5,280 bases of DNA. Source: Agrobacterium fabrum (lineage in GTDB: Bacteria > Pseudomonadota > Alphaproteobacteria > Rhizobiales > Rhizobiaceae). Every line of letters begins with the position of its first letter. Position 1 is the first letter of the stretch. Positions 1 to 5,280 of the stretch are shown here, one piece after another. The stretch lies in assembly GCA_003241215.1 (NCBI GenBank), contig QFOL01000351.1, positions 1 to 5,280 of the forward strand. Reading direction: 5' to 3'. The notes below the pieces were generated by a model, which worked only from the letters and a program-made list of their open reading frames with translations, did not search any database and was not told where the DNA came from. Both the position numbers and the translations under genes were made by a program.

Positions 1-96
1 ACCAAAATCGTTCAATAGGTTCAGCAATAAACACACAACGGTAATGTGATCCGATTATATTGCACTTATATGTATCGGTGTGACAGAGTGAATGCA

Positions 97-108
97 CCCC
101 TTAAGGGG
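97..108. promoter_or_regulatory. 12-bp perfect palindrome in the leader of the transporter gene
   Basis: CCCCTTAAGGGG is a perfect 12-bp palindrome 24 nt before the proposed GTG start at 133. It is followed by two more G residues and AG, which make a purine-rich run (105-112) resembling a strong ribosome-binding site. That run lies directly before a tiny frame, ATG at 114 to TAA at 138-140 (8 codons), which overlaps the GTG start out of frame. The palindrome could be an operator or could fold over the purine run in RNA. Either role is inference; only the symmetry and spacing are seen. I could not place a convincing -35/-10 pair upstream. Confidence 0.3.
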
Positions 109-132
109 GGAGAATGCGAGAAAGAGCCTGCC

Positions 133-1371
133 GTGAGTAACAATGACAGCCGTAAGCAGAGTGGCGAACCGAGATGGCTTGGTCCCGCCAGCCCGACGCG
201 GATCGCCCTGATCCCGCCCATTTCGGCTGCGCGCTGGCTGCTTGTTCTCGTGGCGCTGGCCGGCATCTATTTCTTCCACGGCTTCCTTGTTCCCGTCCTT
301 GCCGCCCTCGTCATCGGTTTCGCCAGCTGGCCGGTTTATACGCGGCTTCTGCGGCAGGTGGGCGGCAACACCACGCTCGGCGCCACCATCGCCATCATCC
401 TCATCCTCGCTTTCCTCGTGGTGCCGATCTTCATCGCCGCCTCCTATACGGCGAGTGAAATCCGCGAATGGTTCGGCTGGGCGGTGCATGCCAACAAGAC
501 CGGCGCGCCGGTGCCGGACTGGATCGCCGCGCTGCCCGCCATCGGCCCCTGGCTCGGCGAACAATGGGTGAAATATATTGGCACGCCGGGCGCCATCGGC
601 GAACTCATCCAGCTCGTCAGCGGCGCCAATATCGGCAATATCTACAGGGCGATCCTCGCCGCCGGCAACGGCGCGTTCCACCTGGTGCTGACGCTGCTCT
701 TCATGCTCATCGCGCTGTTCTTCGTCTACCGCAACGGCGCCGGCTTCACCCGGCAGGTGGATCTGGTGGGTGAGCGCATCCTGCCGACGCGCTGGGAACG
801 CATTTCCCGCGTCGTGCCCGCCACCATCAGCTCCACCGTCACGGGCATGACGCTGATCGCCATCGGCGAAGGCATCATCCTCGGCATCGCCTACTGGATC
901 GCCGGCGTGCCCTCGCCCGTCACGCTCGGCGTGCTGACCGGCGTCATGGCGCTCATTCCCGGCGGCGCGCCGCTCTCATTTACGCTGGTATCAACCTATC
1001 TGGTCGCCAGCGGCTCGCCCGCCCACGGGCTGGCGCTATTCGTCTGGGGCTCGGTCGAACTCTTCATCGTCGACAAGACCATCCGCCCGAAACTCGTCGG
1101 CGGCCCGATCAAGCTGCCCTTCCTGCCCACATTTTTCGGCCTCGTCGGCGGCGTCAAGACCATGGGTTTCCTCGGCCTGTTCATCGGCCCGGTGTTGATG
1201 GCGCTCTTGGTGGCGATCTGGCGCGAATGGGTGCGTGAGGTGGAAATCTCCGCCGCCGCCAGCGCCGACGTGCCGCCTCCGCCACCAACGCAGGATGACG
1301 CCGCTGATGAGGTCGCCGCGCTCGAAGACGATGGTGAGGAAACGACGGCGTTTCGCAAAGCGGCTTTTTGA
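133..1371 (+). CDS. AI-2E family transporter (PF01594), polytopic membrane protein
   Basis: This 412-residue inner-membrane protein belongs to the AI-2E (TqsA/PerM-type) family. Hydrophobic segments lie at about residues 35-66 (two close together), 83-104, 181-199, 235-258, 262-294, 297-314 and 335-362. A soluble stretch of about 75 residues (106-180) follows the third segment, as is usual here. Family landmarks are the VDKTIRPKLVGG stretch (313-324), matching the family's D-N/K-x-x-R-P motif, and GFLGLFIGP (345-353). Members have been linked to autoinducer-2 export or ion antiport, but the substrate cannot be read from sequence. The C-terminal tail after 370 has five prolines, then an acidic run, and is probably cytoplasmic. 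I chose GTG at 133 because GAGAAAGAG ends 6 nt upstream. The frame stays open to a GTG at 46, but that adds a Cys/Tyr-rich, unfamily-like extension. The gene appears to stand alone and converges on the acetyltransferase gene. Confidence 0.87.
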   Translation: MSNNDSRKQSGEPRWLGPASPTRIALIPPISAARWLLVLVALAGIYFFHGFLVPVLAALVIGFASWPVYTRLLRQVGGNTTLGATIAIILILAFLVVPIFIAASYTASEIREWFGWAVHANKTGAPVPDWIAALPAIGPWLGEQWVKYIGTPGAIGELIQLVSGANIGNIYRAILAAGNGAFHLVLTLLFMLIALFFVYRNGAGFTRQVDLVGERILPTRWERISRVVPATISSTVTGMTLIAIGEGIILGIAYWIAGVPSPVTLGVLTGVMALIPGGAPLSFTLVSTYLVASGSPAHGLALFVWGSVELFIVDKTIRPKLVGGPIKLPFLPTFFGLVGGVKTMGFLGLFIGPVLMALLVAIWREWVREVEISAAASADVPPPPPTQDDAADEVAALEDDGEETTAFRKAAF

Positions 1372-1437
1372 TCGGTTGACGCCTGCGGGCAGACGCCTCG
1401 GCCCTCGTGCCTGCAGATAGTCCTCAAACCGCGCATT

Positions 1438-1524
1438 CGTCATGCTCGGGCCTGTCCCGAGCATCTGCCATCGATTGATACAACGATACATGGTCAGATC
1501 CTCGGCACAGGGCCGAGGATGACG
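1438..1524. repeat. Paired-hairpin intergenic palindromic element, short form (87 bp)
   Basis: Two 30-bp arms, 1438-1467 and 1495-1524, are inverted copies of each other with 26 of 30 positions identical. Each arm is also a hairpin with a perfect 9-bp stem and 5-nt loop: ATGCTCGGG/CCCGAGCAT around CCTGT (1442-1464), and ATCCTCGGC/GCCGAGGAT around ACAGG (1498-1520). The four arm differences form two pairs that keep both stems intact. The arm inversion continues inward as CCAT/ATGG (1468-1471, 1490-1493) with one unpaired T at 1494. The spacer is 27 nt and AT-richer than its surroundings. The element lies between the 3' ends of two convergent genes. Its organisation recalls rhizobial intergenic mosaic elements (RIME) and enterobacterial REP/BIME; membership in a named family is not established here. 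A bidirectional terminator or mRNA 3'-end stabiliser is the likely role by position, though neither hairpin has a T-tract. Confidence 0.85.
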
Positions 1525-1564
1525 TGAAGGATAGGCAAGGTAGCGGCAAACTCGCGCCGCAGGC

Positions 1565-2020
1565 CTAAATCACCTTCTCCATGAACAGGCTGAGCGGGTC
1601 AGGCCTGTAGGGCGCAAAGGCCTCGATTTCCACAAATCCCGCCTTGCGGTAAAGACCGATAGCCTCCGGCTGGCTGATTCCGGTTTCGAGACGGATGGCG
1701 GAAAGGCCAAGCTCGACGCCGCGCGCAACAAGCGTATCCATGATCAGCTTGCCGATCCGTAATCCCCTTGCATCAGGATCGACGAACATGCGCTTCACCT
1801 CCGCCGTGCCGTCGCCCGCCTCCACCAGCGCGCCGCAACCAACGACGCGGCCTTCATGCCGCACCACGAAGAAGGAGACATTGTCCTTTTCCAGCTGGCT
1901 TATATCGACCAGATGATTGCTCTCTGCGGGGTAAAGCGAGGCCATATAGGCGTTGGAAAGATCGATGAGGCGCAGAACCGCGTCCTGCCTCGGTGTCTCA
2001 AGCTTGATTTCGGTGGCCAA
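1565..2020 (-). CDS. GNAT family N-acetyltransferase
   Basis: This 151-residue protein has a single complete GNAT fold and should transfer an acetyl group from acetyl-CoA to an unidentified amine. Visible landmarks are the strand NVSFFVVRHEGRVVGCGAL (47-65), the core VKRMFVDPDARG (75-86), the acetyl-CoA pyrophosphate loop RGLRIGK (85-91), the strand IRLETG (109-114), LYRKAGF (123-129, whose Tyr is the usual general-acid position) and a closing FAPYRPDPLSLFMEK (135-149) typical of a common small-acetyltransferase subgroup. In the loop, Arg88 stands where many members have glycine; Gly90 is kept. The start is TTG at 2020: there is no in-frame ATG or GTG between it and the upstream stop at 2041-2039, and CAGG lies 7 nt upstream. 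The next methionines, residues 26 and later, would remove the first helix. It is transcribed alone, divergent from the small gene at 2127 and convergent with the transporter gene. Confidence 0.9.
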   Translation of the reverse strand: MATEIKLETPRQDAVLRLIDLSNAYMASLYPAESNHLVDISQLEKDNVSFFVVRHEGRVVGCGALVEAGDGTAEVKRMFVDPDARGLRIGKLIMDTLVARGVELGLSAIRLETGISQPEAIGLYRKAGFVEIEAFAPYRPDPLSLFMEKVI

Positions 2021-2126
2021 TGCGATGCCTGCCTTCTCTCAAAAAATGCGTATTTCGTCGTAATGTCACTGCAATCGGGATAGATGAGTTTCTAGAGCAT
2101 TATTCCCGACAGAGGCAACACACCCC
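2021..2126. promoter_or_regulatory. Divergent intergenic region, promoters expected but not resolved
   Basis: These 106 bp separate two divergent start codons (TTG at 2020 on minus, ATG at 2127 on plus), so they must supply both genes with leaders and probably promoters. The sequence is clearly AT-richer than the flanking genes. On the minus strand, TTGCAG (2073-2068) with TACGCA 16 nt downstream is a possible but weak -35/-10 pair. For the plus gene, AGAGG lies about 11 nt before ATG, which is a rather long spacing for a ribosome-binding site. I found no clear operator dyad. Confidence 0.3.
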
Positions 2127-2546
2127 ATGAAAACAGCCCTCGTTCTCATGACCTTCCTTGGCTGCGACGACAGCGCCACCGATTGCCATTATCTCGCCAC
2201 CTCGCAGCAGCGCTGGACGAGTATCGAACTGTGCGACGCCGTGTCGGAAAAGGAACTGGAGCGTTACGCCAATGCGCCCTACCCGGTCGTGGTGGCCGTG
2301 TGCCAGACGCCGGGTGAGCAGGCCCCGCAGACGGCCGGCGCACAACCTCCCGCCACGGCACCGGCCACTGCACCGCAGCCAACGGCAGCGGTTACGCCGA
2401 AGGAAGAGGAGAGCCTCACCAAACAGGCAATCAGCCGCGTCAGCCGTATCCTGCCTTCCACCGAAGGCATAAAGCACCTTTTGGGGACACCGGTGAGGAT
2501 GGTTGAAAACAGCTATTCGTGGATCGCCAAGCGGTTCGATAAGTGA
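2127..2546 (+). CDS. Conserved-looking hypothetical protein with four cysteines and a Pro/Ala-rich linker
   Basis: This 139-residue protein matches no family I can name firmly; it resembles small uncharacterised rhizobial proteins. It has three parts. Residues 1-60 are a compact region with Cys13, Cys20, Cys36 and Cys59 and a hydrophobic start (TALVLMTFLG) followed at once by CDD. Residues 61-92 form a Pro/Ala/Gln/Thr linker. Residues 93-139 hold a charged patch (KEEE) and a probably helical tail with ISRVSRIL and a basic end. The opening resembles a very short lipoprotein signal (FLGC), but the hydrophobic run is only about 10 residues and there is a single Lys, so export is doubtful. The cysteines could bind metal or form disulphides. 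Codon use matches the neighbours, with strong GC at third positions, which supports a real gene. It diverges from the acetyltransferase gene and converges on the DUF2336 gene across the second repeat element. The function is unknown. Confidence 0.72.
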   Translation: MKTALVLMTFLGCDDSATDCHYLATSQQRWTSIELCDAVSEKELERYANAPYPVVVAVCQTPGEQAPQTAGAQPPATAPATAPQPTAAVTPKEEESLTKQAISRVSRILPSTEGIKHLLGTPVRMVENSYSWIAKRFDK

Positions 2547-2556
2547 GGCAATTGGG

Positions 2557-2579
2557 AAAAAGCGGCGGCGGCTTTCTTT
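2557..2579. terminator. Weak candidate bidirectional terminator hairpin
   Basis: A short stem, AAAGC (2559-2563) with GCTTT (2571-2575), encloses a 7-nt GC loop, starting 12 nt after the stop codon of the small gene. Read on plus it continues CTTTG; read on minus a T5 run (2561-2557) overlaps the stem and is followed by CCC, and a G-U and an A-U pair extend the stem. It could end transcripts from either side of this convergent junction. The stem is short, so confidence is low. Confidence 0.25.
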
Positions 2580-2625
2580 GCCGATGCTAGGTAGAGATTT
2601 CCTCTGACAGCAAAGCCCCCACTTT

Positions 2626-2743
2626 CCTCATTCCTGTGCTTGTCACAGGAATCCAGTCGACGCACGTCCGTGCCGGCGGAGAGAGTCTTTTCAGCCCAAG
2701 GACTTGGGCTGGCTGGTTTCCTGTGACAAGCACAGGAATGAGG
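2626..2743. repeat. Paired-hairpin intergenic palindromic element, long form (118 bp)
   Basis: Two inverted arms, 2627-2656 and 2713-2742, match at 29 of 30 positions, and one further outer C/G pair (2626, 2743) extends the match. Each arm folds on itself: ATTCCTGTG/CACAGGAAT around loop CTTGT (2630-2652, 9 bp), and TTCCTGTG/CACAGGAA around loop ACAAG (2718-2738, 8 bp). The single arm mismatch (T2652 against T2717) weakens only the last pair of the right hairpin. The 56-nt interior contains a third hairpin, CAGCCCAAG/CTTGGGCTG (2692-2700, 2703-2711), abutting the right arm, and a small GCACG/CGTGC hairpin (2662-2673). Arm size, stem length and loop match the element at 1438-1524. It lies between the convergent ends of the small gene and the DUF2336 gene. 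Near-identical arms suggest either recent insertion or continuing homogenisation. Confidence 0.85.
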
Positions 2744-2776
2744 GTGAGAGGATTGCACCCGCGAAATACCCAGACC

Positions 2777-3913
2777 TCACGCCGCCTCGACCGTCAGCGC
2801 TTCCGCATAATACCGCGCCTTCTGCCGCTCTTCCGCAATGGCCAGCTTGCGCACGGCATGCAGCAGTTCGAACAGCGTTTCGGAACCGCTGACGTCGCGG
2901 AAATGCGCCAGCAGCTCGGCCGAGACGGAGGCTGCCGCTTCAGAAAGCTGCGAGCGGGCGGCGCGGCGCCACATCAGCGTCGCCTCAATGAAGACGTCGA
3001 CAACATCGCCAAATAGCCCGACGGACTGAAACAGCGCCTTCAGCGCATGTGGCCGCCCCGTCGCCAGAATGGCGCGCACCTTGCGGTCATCGAGACCGGA
3101 GAGATTGACCATCGCCGCGGTAAAGAACTCCAGCCGGCCAGAACAGACGGCATGGATGAGCAGCGCCGGCGTCAGTTCCAGCCGCTGGCGCAGATGCTCC
3201 ACCAGCGCCGGCAGCTCCGGCGAGGAAACGTTTGATGCGATGAGGATGGTGGCGGAATCTTCCGCCTCGCGAAAAATGCTGTCGGCACGGTTGCGCGCGA
3301 TCATTGCGTGAACCAGCGCGGAACCGGCAAGCGCCTCGCTGATGCGGCCCATCAGCAGGTGCCGTGCATCGGCCGGCAGCGCCTCGCGGCGCAAAAGGAG
3401 GTCGCGAATATCGGCGTCGCAGCCATGGCGCTCGGCAATACGCCTGAGCGAGAACGGCGTGATGAAGGCATCGTCGTTTTCGAGCAGGATGATGGTTTCG
3501 GGCAGATCGCCGACTTCAGCAAGGGCGGCGCAAACCCCGCGTGGCAGGCCGGGCCGTGCGGCGATGAGGGAGCGCGTCAGGCTTTCGCCGCGACCGGCAA
3601 GATCAACCAGATCGGCTTCGCCCAAAACCGGCGAGCGGGCAATCACCGTGCAGGCGATTTCCGGCTGGTCTTCGGCAAGCGAAACCAGAATGGCGCGCGG
3701 TGCATCGTGGGCATCCGCCAGCGCCTCGGCAAGCGCCAGCCGCACACGCGGCGAAGGATCGTCGAGCAGATAGGTCATCGCCATATAGGCGGCATCGCGG
3801 TTCTCGCGCGCCATGTCGGACTGAAGATAGGCGCGGCCGAGAGCATTGGCGGCTTTCGCCCGCTCGGTCGATCCAGCCTTTTCAGACCAGCGAAGAAATG
3901 CCTGTACGATCAC
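2777..3913 (-). CDS. DUF2336 domain protein (PF10098)
   Basis: This 378-residue soluble protein is recognised as DUF2336, an alphaproteobacterial family without an assigned function. It is almost entirely helical with HEAT-like organisation. The opening AFLRWSEKAGSTERAKAANALGRAYL (5-30) and MAMTYLLDDPSPRVRLALAEALAD (45-68) are the most family-like stretches, and the second looks like a HEAT unit. More repeat-like helix pairs follow (about 71-170 and 218-320). The C-terminal end (345-375) is a charged helix containing EERQKARYYAEAL. There are no membrane segments or signal peptide and no visible catalytic motif, so a scaffold or binding role is plausible but inferred. I chose GTG at 3913, giving MIVQAFLRW, because CGAGG ends 5 nt upstream. 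An in-frame ATG at 3931 would add six residues but has no ribosome-binding site. The gene lies downstream of the flavoprotein pair on the same strand, with a 123-nt gap that holds its own possible control elements. Confidence 0.85.
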   Translation of the reverse strand: MIVQAFLRWSEKAGSTERAKAANALGRAYLQSDMARENRDAAYMAMTYLLDDPSPRVRLALAEALADAHDAPRAILVSLAEDQPEIACTVIARSPVLGEADLVDLAGRGESLTRSLIAARPGLPRGVCAALAEVGDLPETIILLENDDAFITPFSLRRIAERHGCDADIRDLLLRREALPADARHLLMGRISEALAGSALVHAMIARNRADSIFREAEDSATILIASNVSSPELPALVEHLRQRLELTPALLIHAVCSGRLEFFTAAMVNLSGLDDRKVRAILATGRPHALKALFQSVGLFGDVVDVFIEATLMWRRAARSQLSEAAASVSAELLAHFRDVSGSETLFELLHAVRKLAIAEERQKARYYAEALTVEAA

Positions 3914-3940
3914 CTGAGCCTCGAAACACATTCATACAAT

Positions 3941-3965
3941 GGATGGCGGCATCATCGCCGCCACC
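3941..3965 (-). other. Hairpin in the leader of the DUF2336 gene
   Basis: TGGCGGC (3944-3950) and GCCGCCA (3957-3963) form a perfect 7-bp GC stem around a 6-nt loop; on the minus strand one G-U and one G-C pair extend it to 9 bp. If transcription of the DUF2336 gene starts near 3960, as a TATACA candidate -10 at 3972-3967 suggests, the hairpin would sit near the 5' end of the transcript. It has no T-tract, so it is more likely a leader structure than a terminator for the upstream genes. The stem is seen; the role is inferred. Confidence 0.35.
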
Positions 3966-3987
3966 ATGTATAAAACTCTAGGCGCAA

Positions 3988-4010
3988 ATGGTTTACGTTT
4001 GGTTCACCAT
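3988..4010. promoter_or_regulatory. Candidate operator dyad upstream of the DUF2336 gene
   Basis: A 23-bp interrupted dyad reads ATGGTnnAC (3988-3996), five bases, then GTnnACCAT (4002-4010); all seven specified positions of each half match. It lies just upstream of the candidate -10 TATACA (3972-3967, minus strand) and would cover the -35 position, where the match to consensus is poor (TAAACC with a 17-bp spacer). This arrangement fits a site for a dimeric regulator. The half-site also resembles one half of the alphaproteobacterial CtrA box, but the spacing does not fit that regulator. Confidence 0.3.
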
Positions 4011-4036
4011 AAAATTTAACCCTTGCCGGCGAAGGA

Positions 4037-4653
4037 TTATATTGACGGCGTAGTAGAGGGGCGCTGCAGCTGGAATACATCGCTGCCGCCATCGCAATAA
4101 TCCATATAGCCCATGCGCGCCACCGGGCGCGACAGCCCCATGTCGATGCGGCCATCGCGAATGATCGTCTCGTCGATATGGATCGCCATGACCTGACCGA
4201 TCACCATCCACGAATCCGTCGGCCTGCCGTCGACATCCCCGAGCTGCTGTATCTGGGTCACCCGGCATTCGAGGACAGCCAGCGCTTCGCCGACGAAAGG
4301 CGCATCCACCACCCGCCCGTCGACGGCGGTGAGCCCGGCAAGGGCGAACTCATCGACATCGTAGGCAACCGGCGCGGAAGAGGCGTTCATCCGGTCCACC
4401 AGATGGCGACTGACGAGATTGGCGGTGAAGACGCCGGTTTCCTCGACATTGCGCAGGCTGTCCTTCCGGCCGCTGGAGGAAAACATGACAAGTTTCGGCC
4501 GGTCCGAAATCGCGTTGAAGAAGGAATAGGGCGACAGGTTCAAGACGCCCTCCCTGCCCTTCGAGCCGATCCAGCCGATCGGCCGCGGCGCGACGATGGC
4601 CTTGAACGGATCATGCGGCAGGCCATGCCGGTTGGTGTCTGTGGTGTAGAACA

Positions 4654-4654
<1 letters not shown>
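4037..4654 (-). CDS. Flavin-reductase-like, FMN-binding split-barrel protein (PF01613, COG1853)
   Basis: This 205-residue cytoplasmic protein has the complete flavin-reductase-like split barrel. Family landmarks in order are HDPFKAIVAPRPIGWIGS (14-31), GVLNLSPYSFFNAISDRPKLVMFSS (36-60, the flavin-contacting core), KDSLRNVEETGVFTANLVS (64-82), MNASSAPVAYDVDEFALAGL (89-108), LECRVTQI (128-135), VIGQVMAIHID (151-161) and RPVARMGYMDY (176-186). Members bind FMN, and some reduce free flavin with NAD(P)H; activity cannot be assumed from the fold alone. The start is ATG at 4654, which shares its A with the TGA of the nitroreductase gene (TGATG), a standard arrangement for translational coupling. The same frame is open as far as 5086 on minus, but that extension is Arg-rich, unlike the family, and antisense in frame to the real nitroreductase. 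It is the last gene of the pair; a weak CCTT/AAGG hairpin follows its TAA. Confidence 0.9.

Positions 4655-5280
<626 letters not shown>

Noticed and set aside
46..132. Upstream extension of the transporter reading frame to GTG at 46
   Set aside because: The extra 29 residues are Cys/Tyr/Arg-rich and unlike the family, the stretch is AT-rich leader DNA, and a ribosome-binding site precedes GTG 133.
55..681. Long open frame on the minus strand opposite the transporter gene (208 codons)
   Set aside because: It has Asp/Gly/Arg-rich low-complexity composition and is fully antisense to a clear membrane-protein gene; it is a by-product of GC-rich third positions.
133..1371. Autoinducer-2 quorum-sensing locus
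   Set aside because: The AI-2E name is a family label; no luxS, lsr or other AI-2 genes are in the window, so signalling is not supported.
1543..1560. GCGGC/GCCGC hairpin after the acetyltransferase stop
   Set aside because: A 5-bp stem with an 8-nt loop and no T-tract is expected by chance in GC-rich DNA.
1438..2743. CRISPR array or insertion-sequence ends formed by the two palindromic elements
   Set aside because: There are no regularly spaced direct repeats, and neither element encloses a transposase frame; the arms flank only 27 and 56 nt.
3308..3973. 221-codon open frame on plus, opposite the DUF2336 gene
   Set aside because: It is Arg/Gly/Gln-rich with no recognisable family, antisense to a recognised domain protein, and it starts inside that gene.
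3988..4018. CtrA-like cell-cycle regulator site upstream of DUF2336
   Set aside because: Half-sites close to TTAACCAT and a TTAA are present, but the TTAA-N7-TTAA spacing is not met; kept only as an unassigned dyad.
4021..4035. Intrinsic terminator just after the flavin-reductase stop codon
   Set aside because: The CCTT/AAGG stem is only 4 bp with a 7-nt loop, and the following T-rich stretch is interrupted; too weak to list.

Overview
The window looks like a chromosomal segment from an alphaproteobacterium of the Rhizobiaceae, most likely Agrobacterium or a close Rhizobium relative. The grounds are GC-rich coding with strong third-position GC, a DUF2336 protein (a family largely confined to alphaproteobacteria), rhizobial-type protein sequences throughout, and paired palindromic repeats between genes of a kind familiar from rhizobial genomes. 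This placement is recognition from memory, not a database result. I see no phage, transposase, CRISPR, rRNA or tRNA signal.

Layout, left to right. A plus-strand gene for an AI-2E-family (PF01594) membrane protein occupies 133-1371. It converges on a minus-strand GNAT acetyltransferase (1565-2020), and the gap between them holds a palindromic repeat element (1438-1524). The acetyltransferase diverges from a small plus-strand gene of unknown function (2127-2546). That gene converges on a minus-strand DUF2336 protein (2777-3913), and this gap holds a second, larger element of the same design (2626-2743). The right-hand part is a minus-strand pair: a YdjA-like nitroreductase (4654-5235) followed by a flavin-reductase-like FMN-binding protein (4037-4654), overlapping by one base in TGATG. 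A minus-strand frame open from the right edge stops 2 nt before the nitroreductase and may be the end of another gene in that operon.

Only the nitroreductase/flavin-reductase pair looks functionally linked: two flavoproteins that are probably translationally coupled. The other genes look like independent housekeeping or accessory functions.

The most interesting content is not coding. Both convergent junctions, and no other place I could find in the window, carry a paired-hairpin element. Each has two arms about 30 bp long in inverted orientation. Each arm folds into a hairpin with a stem of about 9 bp and a 5-nt C(C/T)TGT loop (ACAGG or ACAAG in the inverted arm). In the first element the arms differ at exactly four positions, and these form two compensated base pairs. 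Between the elements most of the stem sequence differs while stem length and loop are kept. The structure therefore appears to be under selection, and the position suggests a role at transcript 3' ends.
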